The notes under the pieces: model-generated
What the model was told of the DNA's origin: nothing
Seen by the model: the letters and a program-made list of their open reading frames with translations, nothing else
The model's database searches: none
From: DASSFG01 sp035547915
GTDB lineage: Bacteria > Planctomycetota > Planctomycetia > Pirellulales > JAICIG01
NCBI GenBank assembly: GCA_035547915.1
Contig: DASZTS010000110.1
Coordinates: 1 to 64,000, forward strand
Direction: 5' to 3'
DNA: 64,000 nucleotides
Shown: one piece after another, positions 1 through 9,049 of the stretch
Layout of the letters: every line of letters begins with the position of its first letter
Numbering within the stretch: the stretch's first letter is position 1
Translations under genes and position numbers: made by a program

Positions 1-39
1 TGAAAATCGAACGAGACTTCGCTACACTCTGTTGCCACG

Positions 40-110
40 AGGCCGCCTCCATGCAAATGGCCAAAGTTGTTTGTGCAAGACCAACTTATGCCAGATGGAG
101 CGGCCTTTTT
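40..110 (+). terminator. Long imperfect hairpin followed by a T-tract
   Basis: Positions 40-52 pair with 95-106 (12 bp with one bulged C). Inside that stem, 58-61 pairs with 90-93 and 64-69 pairs with 82-87, leaving a loop of about 12 nt. A run of five T follows at 106-110. This has the shape of an intrinsic terminator, but it is much longer than a minimal one, so it could be the 3' end of a small RNA or leader whose gene lies left of the window. The pairing is seen directly; the function is inferred. Confidence 0.55.
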
Positions 111-367
111 CTATGGGGGCGGTGAGAAATGCGGGCTAGCACTTCCCAGCCCACCTAACTTCCGGTGGAAGCGCCAAAAACTACGCTAACTCTCCGATTG
201 ACACGCGCCGGGCGACCTGCTCCGCGCGCAATTCCCCTTATGCACCCCCTGCACTTCTAAGGCGGCAATCCGCCTTGGCCCAATCGGCAAGATCTGCTAA
301 TTTGCCGCCGCGAATGCCCTATCTTACGCCGACCAGGCGCCGGTGCGCCGCTGTGGATAAACCAGGG
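111..367. other. Intergenic region upstream of the ABC exporter
   Basis: No convincing gene. A TTGACA hexamer is present at 198-203, but no good -10 lies 16-18 nt downstream of it. There are small hairpins (GGGCT/AGCCC near 131-152, CTTCC-GGT-GGAAG near 160-173). The exporter reading frame stays open through the last 90 bases from a TTG at 275, but the protein before residue 1 of the chosen start does not look like an exporter N-terminus. Confidence 0.4.
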
Positions 368-2368
368 ATGAACAACTTCGGCAGGACGCTGCGCATGGCG
401 CTGCGATATCCCTTCACGCTGGGGGCGTCCGTGCTCTGCGCGCTAGCCGTCGCCGTGCTGTGGGGTGGCAACATCAGCACCGTCTATCCGCTGGTCGACC
501 TGACCACCAAGGGTCGGTCGTTGCAGCACTGGGCGGCCGACGCGATCAAACAGTCGGAGAAGGAAGCCGCGGAACTCCATACGGAAGCCCACACGATCGA
601 CCAGGCGCTGGCCACCGCGGCCCCGGCGGAGCGCGCCGGCCTGACGGTCAAGCGGCAACGCCTCGAAGACGAGGCGGCGCTGGCGGAGCGCGACGCTGGG
701 CGATATCGCTGGCTGGCCCAGCATATCATCAATCCGTTCTTCCCCGCCGATCCTTTCATGACGCTCGTTTTCGTCGTGGGGGCGCTGTTGGCAGGCACGA
801 TCGTGAAGAGCCTGTTTTTCATCGTGCAGCAGGTGTTGGTGGCGCGGCTCGCGCAGCGGGTGACCTTCAATCTGCGCAAAGAGTTCTATCGTCGTACATT
901 GCGCATGGATCTCGGGACCTTCACCAACGAAGGCACGAGCGAGCTGATGAGCCGCTTCACCTTCGATATGGAGAGCCTTTCCACGGGCATCAACGACTTC
1001 TTCGGTAAACTGATTCGCGAGCCGCTCAAAATGCTCGCTTGCCTGGCCGGGGCGGCTTGCGTCTGCTGGCAGTTGCTCGTCCTCTCGCTCATCGTGGCAC
1101 CCGTTTCGGCGCTGCTCATTCGCTGGCTGGCGAGAACCTTGAAACGGGCCAACCGCAAGGCGATGGAAGAGATGTCGCAGATCTATAACATCCTGGAAGA
1201 GACCTTCCAGGGTATCAAGGTGGTCAAGGCCTTCACGATGGAACGCAGCGAACGCTGGCGATTTCACAAGGTGAGCAAGAACTACCTCAAGAAGGCGATG
1301 CGGATCGCCCGCTACGACTCGCTCACGCGCCCCGTCACCGAGGTGATGGGCATGATGACCGTGTGCGTGGCGCTGTTGGCCGGCGCCTACCTGGTGCTGG
1401 AGCGCAAGAACAACCTGCTGGGCATACCGATGGGACGGCAACCGCCGACCTTCGAAGGCTTGTTGTTATTCTATGGACTGCTGGCCGGCGTGAGTGATCC
1501 GGCCCGCAAACTGTCCGAAGTGTTCAGCCGCATTCAGCGAGCCTCGGCTGCCAGCGACCGGATCTTCCAGTTGCTCGATCGCCGCTCGCGGATCGTCGAA
1601 TCGCGTCAGCCTCAAGCCCTGCAGCGCCATCGCCGCGAACTGGTCTTCGACCAGGTGAGTTTTCACTACCAGCCCTCGCAGAGAGTGCTGGAGCAGATCA
1701 GCCTGCGCATCGAGTTCGGCGAGACGATCGCCATCGTCGGACCGAACGGCTGCGGCAAGAGCACACTGGCGAACCTCATTCCCCGATTCTTCGATCCGGT
1801 TTCCGGTTCGGTGAGGCTCGATGGCGTCGACCTGCGCGACGTGCGCCTGCGCGACCTGCGCAGCCAGATCGGCCTGGTGACGCAGGAGACGCTGCTGTTC
1901 GACGACACGGTTTTGGCCAACATCCGTTACGGCAGTCCCTGGGCCAGCCGTGAAGAGGTGATTCGCGCGGCACAACGGGCCCATGCTCACCGCTTCATCG
2001 AAGAAAAGTTGGAGAACGGTTACCGCACGGTCGTGGGTCAGCGCGGCAATCTCCTTTCGGGTGGACAACGGCAACGGATCGCGTTGGCACGGGCCATCCT
2101 GCGTGACCCTCCCTTGTTGATCCTCGACGAAGCGACCAGCCAGGTCGACCTGGAGAGCGAACAAGTCATCCAGCAGGTGCTCGAACAGTTCGTCCGCGAC
2201 CGTACCACGGTGCTCATTACTCATCGCATGGGAACGCTCGCCCTGGCCGACCGCATCGTGGTCATGGACGCGGGACGCATTCTCGACGTCGGCTCGCACG
2301 ACGAACTGCTCCGCCGCTGTTCCTTGTACAGCCGCCTGCACGACATTCAGTTCAAAGAGATCGCCTAG
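368..2368 (+). CDS. Type I ABC exporter, fused membrane and ATPase domains (MsbA-like)
   Basis: A 666-residue half-transporter that would dimerise in the inner membrane and use ATP to export a lipid, peptide or drug-like substrate. The N-terminal part holds the hydrophobic helices of an ABC_membrane domain. The helix 1-2 region carries a long charged, probably coiled-coil insert (about residues 60-120). The C-terminal ATPase has Walker A GPNGCGKST (about 458-466), signature LSGGQRQR (from 563), Walker B ending in Asp587-Glu588, and the H-loop ITHR. The start was set at ATG 368 because family homology begins there; in-frame ATG 314 and TTG 275 are alternatives. It is followed after 89 nt by a metal-type regulator on the same strand, which may be coincidental. 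Family assignment is firm, substrate unknown. Confidence 0.9.
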   Translation: MNNFGRTLRMALRYPFTLGASVLCALAVAVLWGGNISTVYPLVDLTTKGRSLQHWAADAIKQSEKEAAELHTEAHTIDQALATAAPAERAGLTVKRQRLEDEAALAERDAGRYRWLAQHIINPFFPADPFMTLVFVVGALLAGTIVKSLFFIVQQVLVARLAQRVTFNLRKEFYRRTLRMDLGTFTNEGTSELMSRFTFDMESLSTGINDFFGKLIREPLKMLACLAGAACVCWQLLVLSLIVAPVSALLIRWLARTLKRANRKAMEEMSQIYNILEETFQGIKVVKAFTMERSERWRFHKVSKNYLKKAMRIARYDSLTRPVTEVMGMMTVCVALLAGAYLVLERKNNLLGIPMGRQPPTFEGLLLFYGLLAGVSDPARKLSEVFSRIQRASAASDRIFQLLDRRSRIVESRQPQALQRHRRELVFDQVSFHYQPSQRVLEQISLRIEFGETIAIVGPNGCGKSTLANLIPRFFDPVSGSVRLDGVDLRDVRLRDLRSQIGLVTQETLLFDDTVLANIRYGSPWASREEVIRAAQRAHAHRFIEEKLENGYRTVVGQRGNLLSGGQRQRIALARAILRDPPLLILDEATSQVDLESEQVIQQVLEQFVRDRTTVLITHRMGTLALADRIVVMDAGRILDVGSHDELLRRCSLYSRLHDIQFKEIA

Positions 2369-2457
2369 CGACGTGCTCTCGCTTTCGTTCCGACCGGCAA
2401 ACTAGAATAGGAGCCGGAGAGAAGCTCCTGCCAGGGGAACGGAACGAGGACGCGCCG

Positions 2458-3117
2458 GTGCCGAGTCTGACGGTAGAAAACTATGTCAAGGCGATCTACC
2501 AGATCTGCTTTGCGCAGTCGGGGCGTCCGGCGGCGACCGGCCAAATCGCCGCGGTGCTCAACGTTTCGCCGGGTACGGTGACCAGCATGCTCAAAACACT
2601 CAGTGAGAGCGGCCTGGCCACCTATACGCCCTACGAAGGCGTGCGGCTTACTCCGGCCGGCAGTGCATTGGCTCTGCGCGTGGTGCGCCGTCATCGGCTG
2701 ATCGAGCTATTCTTGGTCAAAACGCTCGATCTGACCTGGGACGAAGTACACGAAGAGGCCGAGCACATGGAACATGCCGTCAGCGATCGGTTGGTCGACC
2801 GGATTGATGTTTATCTCGAACATCCGCAATTCGACCCGCACGGCGACCCCATCCCACGCGCCGACGGCTCGCTAGAGACTCCGGCCAGCCGCACGTTGGC
2901 CCAATGTCCGCCCGGTTTTCGTTTCCGGCTGGCGCGCGTCACTAATCAGTCGCCGGAATTTCTGCGGTTTCTCACCGAGTCGGGGTTGCCGCTGGGCACG
3001 CATGGTGAGGTGGTTGCCAACCAGGCCGACGCCAGCGTCATGACTGTTTCGGCGAATGGTCAGACGACCGAACTCGGCCGCGAAGCAGCCGAAAATATCC
3101 TCGTCGCGGCGCCGTGA
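2458..3117 (+). CDS. DtxR/MntR-family metal-dependent transcriptional regulator
   Basis: 219 residues, GTG start preceded by GAGGA about 8 nt upstream. The winged helix lies at about residues 5-65 (LNVSPGTVTSMLKTL is the recognition helix region), followed by a dimerisation/metal domain (RRHRLIE, then VHEEAEHMEHAVSDR). The C-terminal SH3/FeoA-like domain covers about residues 145-215. Such proteins bind Fe2+ or Mn2+ and then repress uptake genes or activate efflux genes. Aligned by eye to MntR and DtxR, the position of MntR Asp8/DtxR Met10 is Asn8 here and that of MntR Glu11 is Lys11. The position of DtxR Cys102 carries Glu, as in MntR. Metal specificity is therefore uncertain. It overlaps nothing and converges with the next gene. 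Confidence 0.9.
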   Translation: MPSLTVENYVKAIYQICFAQSGRPAATGQIAAVLNVSPGTVTSMLKTLSESGLATYTPYEGVRLTPAGSALALRVVRRHRLIELFLVKTLDLTWDEVHEEAEHMEHAVSDRLVDRIDVYLEHPQFDPHGDPIPRADGSLETPASRTLAQCPPGFRFRLARVTNQSPEFLRFLTESGLPLGTHGEVVANQADASVMTVSANGQTTELGREAAENILVAAP

Positions 3118-3123
3118 GCATCT

Positions 3124-4869
3124 CTACGGCCGCCGGCGGTTGAGCAGTTCGGGATGGAGTCGCAGGGCTTCCTGGATGTGGTATTCGCCCTGCGTGGTCT
3201 GGCCTGTCTTGAGCAAGGCGCGACCCATTTGCAAATGGGCGCGCCAATAGGTCGGGTCGATTTCCAGTGCCCGGCGAAAATGTTCGATGCCCTCGGCGGG
3301 TTTGCCACGGTGCTCGAGGAGCACCCCCGCGTTGAATTGAGCCAGCGAATTGTCCGGATTGATGCGCAGCACCTCCTGAAACTGGTCGAGGCTCTCTTCG
3401 AATCGCCGAACCGCGGTTAGGGCGAGCGCCAGGTTCTGGTGGCAGCGCTCGTCGTCGGGCGCCAAGGCCAACCCCTTCTTGAACCACTCGATCGCCTCCT
3501 CCGGTTCTCCCCGTTCGGCCAAGGCAATACCGAGGCTGTTATAGGCGACCGGGTTCGGCGGGCCGACCTCCGTGGCATGTTGCCACAACGAGACCCCGTC
3601 GTGCCAATAACCGACTTGCCGATGACTCAACAGGCCGGACCCGAGCAACGAACACGCGAGCAGGCCGCGCAGCGGCCAACGCGACCAACAGAACGAGGTT
3701 TCGAAAGCGTGGCCGCCCCAGATTACGGCCATCCAAAGTCCCACGATGGGGAGGTACATATATCGATCGGCCCAGGCTTGGGTGCCCACTTGCACGAGGC
3801 CGATGACCGGAACCAACATGCCGAGCCACCAAAACCAACCGACAAACAGATACGGCCGGCGCCGGGCAGTCATTACCGCCGCTCCGCTCGTCGCCAGCAG
3901 CAACACCCCCGCGGCGAACGGCGGGCCGATCGACAAGTCTGTGGCGGAATGTGGATAGTAGACGGCCAGCCGAACCGGCCACACGGCCTTGGCGAGGTAG
4001 GCGGCGTACGCGACCGGCACGTTTGCCAGCCGCTCGACCCATGGCAGTTGTTCCGCGGAGATGACGGCGCCGCCCTGCCGCTGTACGAGGTATGTCACGA
4101 TGCTCGAAGCGATGGCAAGAACGAGAAGGGGGACTTTTTCGAGTAGCAGCCGTTGCGCCGACTGGGGGTCGAACGCGCGTGTGGTCTCGTCCGTCTCCGT
4201 GAGTGGGCGCCAACGCGCGCACGGCCACCAATCGAGCAAGAGCAGAACGAACGGAAACGTGACCAACATCGGCTTGGCCAGCAGACCACAAGCGAGGGCC
4301 AACATCACCACGCCGTAAGGCCGCCAACCGGGCTGCCGGAGGTACCGATACCATGCCAGCAGGGCCAAGAAGAAGAAAAATCCCGATAGCACGTCCTTGC
4401 GTTCGGCCACCCACGCGACGGACTCCACGTGCAAGGGATGTACGGCGAACAAGGCCGCCACGAGAGCGCTGCGGCCGAGGGCGCCGGTCAGCAGGCTGAG
4501 CACGTGGAACAGGAGTAATACGTTCGCGCCGTGTAGCAACAGGTTGGCGAAATGAAATCCCCATGCCTTCGGGCCGAAGAGCGTGACGTCGAGTTGGAGC
4601 GAAAGCCAAGTAATGGGGTGCCAATTGGCACAGTCCGTGGCGCGGAATGCCCATTCGATGTTGGAGAGGGACAATCCTTGTTGCACATGGGGATTGGCGA
4701 ACACGTAGCGGTCGTCGTCGAAATTGACGAAGCCGTTTCGGAGCGAGCCGCCGTAAGTGAGTGCGACCGCTACCGCCAGCGCCGCGCTGATTGCCAGTTG
4801 GCGGCGGCCCGAGTTCTCCGGATAGGAACTCGCCGGGTGGTTGTGCGGCCGGCGCTCGACCTTGCTCAC
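3124..4869 (-). CDS. Multi-pass membrane protein with C-terminal TPR repeats (TMTC-like GT-C)
   Basis: 581 residues. About 9-11 hydrophobic helices are followed by three to four tetratricopeptide repeats (about residues 435-570). The N-terminus has family-typical motifs: NFDDDRYVFANPHV in the first large loop, NWHPITWLSLQLD, and HPLHVESVAWVAERKDVLS. These resemble the PMT/TMTC group of GT-C glycosyltransferases, in which the acidic first loop motif is catalytic and a polyprenyl-phosphate sugar is the usual donor. Many bacterial members have no tested substrate. It lies directly downstream of the convergent regulator and 51 nt from the DPM1-like glycosyltransferase on the same strand, which could supply lipid-linked sugar. 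Function beyond family is inferred. Confidence 0.75.
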   Translation of the reverse strand: MSKVERRPHNHPASSYPENSGRRQLAISAALAVAVALTYGGSLRNGFVNFDDDRYVFANPHVQQGLSLSNIEWAFRATDCANWHPITWLSLQLDVTLFGPKAWGFHFANLLLHGANVLLLFHVLSLLTGALGRSALVAALFAVHPLHVESVAWVAERKDVLSGFFFFLALLAWYRYLRQPGWRPYGVVMLALACGLLAKPMLVTFPFVLLLLDWWPCARWRPLTETDETTRAFDPQSAQRLLLEKVPLLVLAIASSIVTYLVQRQGGAVISAEQLPWVERLANVPVAYAAYLAKAVWPVRLAVYYPHSATDLSIGPPFAAGVLLLATSGAAVMTARRRPYLFVGWFWWLGMLVPVIGLVQVGTQAWADRYMYLPIVGLWMAVIWGGHAFETSFCWSRWPLRGLLACSLLGSGLLSHRQVGYWHDGVSLWQHATEVGPPNPVAYNSLGIALAERGEPEEAIEWFKKGLALAPDDERCHQNLALALTAVRRFEESLDQFQEVLRINPDNSLAQFNAGVLLEHRGKPAEGIEHFRRALEIDPTYWRAHLQMGRALLKTGQTTQGEYHIQEALRLHPELLNRRRP

Positions 4870-4920
4870 CGCAGTACCCTACGACGTCCGCATTCCCCGG
4901 CCGCCAACATCCAAGCCGTA

Positions 4921-5817
4921 CTAACCGGTGCCCTGGCCGAGCGCGGCCGGCTCATGTCGATGGGATGCGTCCTTCGTCGCCGGGTTGAGTACCACTTCCT
5001 GCACCGCTTCGAGACGGCTCGCATCAGTCCGCGGCGGTTCGCCCCGATAGTAGTCGAGACCCAGGCATGCCGTCGGACTGCGGCTGAATAACCGCGACTT
5101 GAGCAGTTGCCATTTCCAGAGACGATAGGTCAGGCTCGTTTTCAAAACGCCCAGGCCGTACACGACCGATCGCTTGAAGCTGATCGAACTGGCCTCGGCG
5201 AAATACTTGGTGGGGCAGCTTACTTCGCCTACTTTGAAGTCGAAGGCGATGGCCTGCGTCAGCATCTGGTTGTCGAAGACGAAGTCGTCCGAATTCGCCA
5301 ACAGCGGGAGGGTCGTCAGCACCTGGCGCGAAAAGGCCCGATAGCCGGTGTGATACTCCGATAATTTGGCGCCGACGAGCAGATTCTGAAACAACGTCAA
5401 CAAGCGATTGAAGAAGTACTTGTACAGCGGCATGCCTCCCTTGAGTGCCGTGCCTCCCAGCACGCGCGATCCAAGCACCACATCATATACGCCCGACGCA
5501 ACCATGCCTGCCATCGCCGAAATCAAACGGGGGTCGTACTGATAGTCGGGGTGCAGCATGACCACGATGTCGGCCCCGAGGGCCAATGCTTCGCGATAGC
5601 ACGTCTTCTGATTCGCCCCATAACCCAGGTTCTCTTGGTGGACGAAGACGCGCATTCCGAGATCGCGGGCCAATTCGCTCGTTTCATCGGCGCTGGCATC
5701 GTCGACCAACACCAATTCGTCGACCAAATCGAGCGGAATCTCCGCATAGGTCTGCTTAAGCGTTCGCGCGGCCTTGTAAGCGGGCAGCACGACGACAATT
5801 CTTTTCTGGTGCAGCAT
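4921..5817 (-). CDS. GT2 glycosyltransferase, polyprenyl-phosphate sugar synthase type (DPM1-like)
   Basis: 298 residues with a GT-A fold: RIVVVLPAYKAARTL start, LVDDASADET nucleotide-binding loop, ENLGYGANQK, then the metal-binding region, here HPDYQYDP instead of a classical DxD. HTGYRAFSRQVL is the acceptor-loop motif typical of the dolichol-phosphate-mannose synthase group. There is no C-terminal membrane pair, so it is probably peripheral on the membrane. It is the upstream partner of the TPR membrane protein on the same strand, consistent with making a lipid-phosphate sugar donor for it. Start at ATG 5817 fits the family. Confidence 0.85.
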   Translation of the reverse strand: MLHQKRIVVVLPAYKAARTLKQTYAEIPLDLVDELVLVDDASADETSELARDLGMRVFVHQENLGYGANQKTCYREALALGADIVVMLHPDYQYDPRLISAMAGMVASGVYDVVLGSRVLGGTALKGGMPLYKYFFNRLLTLFQNLLVGAKLSEYHTGYRAFSRQVLTTLPLLANSDDFVFDNQMLTQAIAFDFKVGEVSCPTKYFAEASSISFKRSVVYGLGVLKTSLTYRLWKWQLLKSRLFSRSPTACLGLDYYRGEPPRTDASRLEAVQEVVLNPATKDASHRHEPAALGQGTG

Positions 5818-5967
5818 CGTGGGCCGATCAGATGGAGAAAGATCCTGCCCGAGTGGCTACCCAGGTCCAAAACGGGTTGCCGGCACCTTTGGCAGGACGG
5901 GTGCGGCACGTCCCATTATGCTGGGTGGAAACGGGCGATGCCAAGACGCCTAATCGATTTCTCACTA

Positions 5968-6597
5968 TTACTTTTTCGGCTTGAAAAGTCGTTTGAGGCC
6001 GTCGATCGCCGCGTCGGCCGGATCGACAGGGTCGGGACCCGCGTGCCGTCCAGGCTTCGGTTTCGGCGGCGTTTTGGGCTCCTCGGGCGGAGGCGGCTCG
6101 GCCACGTCGGTCTCGCCTTCGCGGGTCAATTCGGGTAACGGCTCGACCCGGCGCTCGACCGGTTGCGAGACGATGTCGAGGATCTCGCCCTCGTCCGTAG
6201 GGCGATCGTGCCGCTCGATGGCACGCAACGTCGTCTTGAGCTTGCCCGCCATCGAGGTATCGCCCGCCGGCGAGTGCCGAGTTTCCTGCGCGCTCGCCGG
6301 TTCGTTCTCGATGACCACCTCGAACCGCAGCGGTCCGACTTGCAATTGATCGCCGTTGGCGAGCTGGCGCCGTTCGGTGACCCGCGTTTCACCGACCAGC
6401 GTGCCGTTGCGGCTGCCGTAATCGCGCACCCAGATGCCGTCTTCTTCCACAAGAATCGCGCAATGATAACGGCTGATCTGCGTGCTGTTGGCGCGGAGTT
6501 GACAGTCGTCGGCGCGGCCGATCAAGAACCGTCGATTGCGAATAGAGATTTCTTGGCCGGCATTTCTGCCCCCGCTCACGCGCAAAGCAACACGCAT
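5968..6597 (-). CDS. FHA-domain protein
   Basis: 209 residues from the ATG at 6597, which has GAGGCGG about 7 nt upstream; an in-frame extension to 6711 has no such site and no family similarity. The FHA domain occupies about residues 1-95: FLIGRADDCQLR, then ISRYHC and YGSRNGTLVG carry the Arg, Ser, His and Asn of the phosphothreonine-binding loops. The rest is a low-complexity, proline- and acid-rich tail ending in a basic KRLFKPKK. FHA domains dock to phosphothreonine on kinase targets. The tail LKRLFKPKK resembles that of the GYF_2 protein at 12.5-13.3 kb (LRRMFTPR), so the two may belong to one signalling family. Partner unknown. Confidence 0.85.
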   Translation of the reverse strand: MRVALRVSGGRNAGQEISIRNRRFLIGRADDCQLRANSTQISRYHCAILVEEDGIWVRDYGSRNGTLVGETRVTERRQLANGDQLQVGPLRFEVVIENEPASAQETRHSPAGDTSMAGKLKTTLRAIERHDRPTDEGEILDIVSQPVERRVEPLPELTREGETDVAEPPPPEEPKTPPKPKPGRHAGPDPVDPADAAIDGLKRLFKPKK

Positions 6598-6973
6598 TCG
6601 CCGCCTCTTCAGCCTAGCGTGGCAGTTTCCATCTCCCCAGGTTCCGGGCTGTATTGGAAACAAATTCCGGGTCTTTGTCGATGGCACACGTTTGGGGGAA
6701 CCGCGAACCACCGGGTGATGCGCTGCTAGTAATTACCTCACGCGTCGCGAGTCGGTGCGCCGAATTGCTGGGACCACGATCAGGCCATCAGCATCCAATT
6801 ACAGTCGCGCTAGAATTGCGCAAACCGTCTGGGAAAGAGCAGCAAGAATGTTACAAACCTTCCGTCATCGTCTTCGTGCGATGAGAGCGCGTTTTGCACA
6901 AATGGCGCGTCGTCATCTTTAAAAAGATTCGCGCCGGGCTCGTTGCACCGACGAACACAAGAGGAGAGCTTGC
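6598..6973. other. Intergenic region, divergent between FHA and 3-TM protein genes
   Basis: 376 nt with no supported gene. Short open frames on both strands have no recognisable product. A possible weak promoter for the downstream gene is TTGCAC (6894-6899), 18 nt, TTTAAA (6918-6923), about 45 nt before the start codon. Nothing else stands out. Confidence 0.4.
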
Positions 6974-7369
6974 ATGGAAGGTGTCCCGGTGGAGAGTGAT
7001 TTCGCGGCTCAGCGGTGCGACACTCGGTCACATTGTCAGACGCGCCGCCGCATATACTACGTCGTCTTCGGGCTGCTGGCCGCGGGCGCCACACTTTTGA
7101 ATTGGTGCCTGATGCAGTCGACAGGCTATAGCGTCCCGGCGGTTGCCGTTCTGACGTCGTTGATCGCCTGGATTTTTCTGCTGGGCGCTTTGCTCCCTGT
7201 CAATTACCTGTCGCTCTTGGATGTCGACGTGATGGAACTCGGCTATCGCCCCGCAACGGCGCGGCTCATCTTCACGTCGGTGTTGACGCTCAGCATCTTT
7301 CTGGCACTTGGTACCTGTTGGTTTCTCGAAATGCCGCTAATCATTCCACTCGCAGTGCCGACGGACTGA
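6974..7369 (+). CDS. Small membrane protein, three predicted TM helices
   Basis: 131 residues from ATG 6974, preceded by GAGGAGAG about 5 nt upstream. Hydrophobic segments at about residues 27-46, 53-74 and 99-127 are separated by a loop containing LPVNYLSLLDVDVMELGYRP. The N-terminus is polar with two Cys. I do not recognise the family. The good ribosome site and regular hydropathy make it a likely real gene. It precedes the PH-domain membrane protein on the same strand by about 140 nt and may be co-transcribed with it. Confidence 0.6.
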   Translation: MEGVPVESDFAAQRCDTRSHCQTRRRIYYVVFGLLAAGATLLNWCLMQSTGYSVPAVAVLTSLIAWIFLLGALLPVNYLSLLDVDVMELGYRPATARLIFTSVLTLSIFLALGTCWFLEMPLIIPLAVPTD

Positions 7370-7512
7370 TAGAGCTTTTGCGCACCGTTACCCTCCATAA
7401 GAGTGATAGCTGGCGCTGCAAAATCAAATTTGAATGAGATTCTAACAGCCGGGCTGTTGGTTTTGCGGTTATCGGTGCGTAAGCTCAACCAGTTCTTCCG
7501 CCCTTCTTGTTC

Positions 7513-8046
7513 ATGAGCGAACCGATGCTGTATTGCGCGAAACGTGATTGGTGGGCCAAGTTCTTTATCGCTCCCGCGCTCTTGGCGTGTATCGCCGTCG
7601 GAGCCTGGCTGCTCTACACGGGCGTCGGTCTCGTTCAGGTGCCATCGATGCTCGTGGTCCAATGGCTGCGAGCGCCACACGAATTGGCAATCGGTGTCAT
7701 CTTGATCGTCATCAGCACCGCTCTGTTCTGGTCGCTATTGGCCGGCCGGTACCAGATCGCTGAGCCCGAACTGGTCATCGGTTCCGGCATCGACGAACGG
7801 CGAGTGCCCCTCAGCAGCATTGTCGACGTGGTGCCCAGCCATTCGCCGTTCCGCAGCGGTTGGACCCGTGCGCCGGTATGGTCGCGGGATTCCCTGTACG
7901 TGACCTATCTTTCCCGCGCGGGGGGGCGTCCGTCTTCGCTGGTGGTGGCACCGGCAAACCAGGAGGCATTTCTCGATGCCCTGGCCCGTGCGGCCCCTCA
8001 CTTGCAACGATCGAGCGATCGTGCCTTGCACGCTTCGAATAACTGA
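7513..8046 (+). CDS. Membrane protein with bacterial PH domain (bPH_4-like)
   Basis: 177 residues. Two hydrophobic segments (about residues 17-36 and 58-78) precede a cytoplasmic bacterial PH-like domain. The pattern RVPLSSIVDVVPSHSP, then SRDSLYVTY, then VVAPANQEAFLDAL matches the family pattern of PF06713 (PSxxP, SxDxLxIxY, ISPxxxxxFxxxL). The function of this group is not established. An in-frame TTG at 7507 is possible, but ATG 7513 is preferred. It may be paired with the preceding 3-TM protein. Confidence 0.65.
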   Translation: MSEPMLYCAKRDWWAKFFIAPALLACIAVGAWLLYTGVGLVQVPSMLVVQWLRAPHELAIGVILIVISTALFWSLLAGRYQIAEPELVIGSGIDERRVPLSSIVDVVPSHSPFRSGWTRAPVWSRDSLYVTYLSRAGGRPSSLVVAPANQEAFLDALARAAPHLQRSSDRALHASNN

Positions 8047-8422
8047 GGTGCCGTTCAGGCCAGCGCGGCGATAACGGGCGGCTGCGTCGCACGCCTGTTT
8101 CGCAACTGGGTGATCTAACTCTCGGTTCGCCGTGATGGCTTGCCGAAATCGCTCCTGTTTGGGGCAACTCTCGCTCTGCGTGCTCATCGTCGCGTCGACA
8201 TCGGTCGGCGCCGGGTAGCCCTTCGGCGGTCTGTCGGGAGTGCGAAGTCGCGCGCGGCATCGTAATTGAGATTTGGCCGACCACTCATCGAATCTTAATA
8301 AAACCCTGACGTGAAGCGACCATGATAAGCGCCCGGCTTGTGAGCGAGCCGCAGTCGATCCCGCCCATGCACGGACGTAGTTTCCGGTCTTTGCCGCGAC
8401 GGGCCGCTGTCGAGACAACTCC
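8047..8422. other. Intergenic region upstream of the pentapeptide-repeat gene
   Basis: 376 nt with no gene I can support. An open minus-strand frame crosses it but has no family signature and overlaps the PH-domain gene. No clear promoter pair with correct spacing was found; an AT-rich patch (AATCTTAATAAAA, 8291-8303) lies about 120 nt before the start codon. Confidence 0.35.
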
Positions 8423-9049
8423 ATGTTCGAGATACGTCACCGCAAAACCGGCGCAATCTTGTTGCGCGTCGATGCCGCGCGGCTGGGTGCCGCGAAATTG
8501 GCCGGGGCTGCCCTAGATTTTGCCGATTTGGCCCGGGCCGACTTGTCGGGCACGAATCTGGTTGGGGCACACTTGAAACAGGCCGACTTGCGGGCCGGAC
8601 AATTGCAGGGCGCCTGGCTGACCGACGCCGACCTGGAAACCGCTTTGCTGGAGCAAGCGAATTTGACGGACGTCAACCTGGTCAACGCGAACCTGCAATG
8701 GATCAAAGCCAGCGAATCGATCTGGCGCTACGCGTGCCTGTCGGGCGCCAACTTATACAGTGCCGATCTCAGCCGGGCCGACATGAGCATGGCCGACCTG
8801 CGCGCCAACCTGCAATACGTCTCGCTCACGAACGCCGATCTGCGCGGTGCCAAGTTGGCCGGTGCTAACTTGCAAGAGGCTGACCTGCGCGGCGCGGAGC
8901 TGCGCGGGGCCGATCTGTCGGGCGCGAACTTGATGGGCGCCAAGCTGCAAGGGGCTCGGCTCCAAGGGGCGCTCGGTTTTCGCGGCGTGGCCGCCGGACC
9001 CGCTCCGGTGCGCGCGGCGCGCCGTCGGCCTTGGTGGCAGGTATGGTAA
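8423..9049 (+). CDS. Pentapeptide-repeat protein coupled to the hybrid kinase
   Basis: 208 residues made mostly of A(D/N)LxX pentapeptides (about residues 20-190), for example ADLARADLSGTNLVGAHLKQ. These repeats form a right-handed quadrilateral beta-helix. The short N-terminal strand segment FEIRHRKTGAILLRV is a typical cap, and the C-terminus is basic. The stop codon (9047-9049) shares a base with the ATG of the hybrid kinase (TAATG), so the two are very likely translated as a unit. Pentapeptide proteins can act as DNA mimics (Qnr/MfpA) or as scaffolds; here a scaffold or sensor adaptor for the kinase is the simpler inference. Confidence 0.85.
   Translation: MFEIRHRKTGAILLRVDAARLGAAKLAGAALDFADLARADLSGTNLVGAHLKQADLRAGQLQGAWLTDADLETALLEQANLTDVNLVNANLQWIKASESIWRYACLSGANLYSADLSRADMSMADLRANLQYVSLTNADLRGAKLAGANLQEADLRGAELRGADLSGANLMGAKLQGARLQGALGFRGVAAGPAPVRAARRRPWWQVW

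Noticed and set aside
443..1441. Long minus-strand open frame opposite the ABC exporter
   Set aside because: His/Arg/Gln-rich product without family motifs, fully antisense to a well-supported gene; a GC-rich codon-usage shadow.
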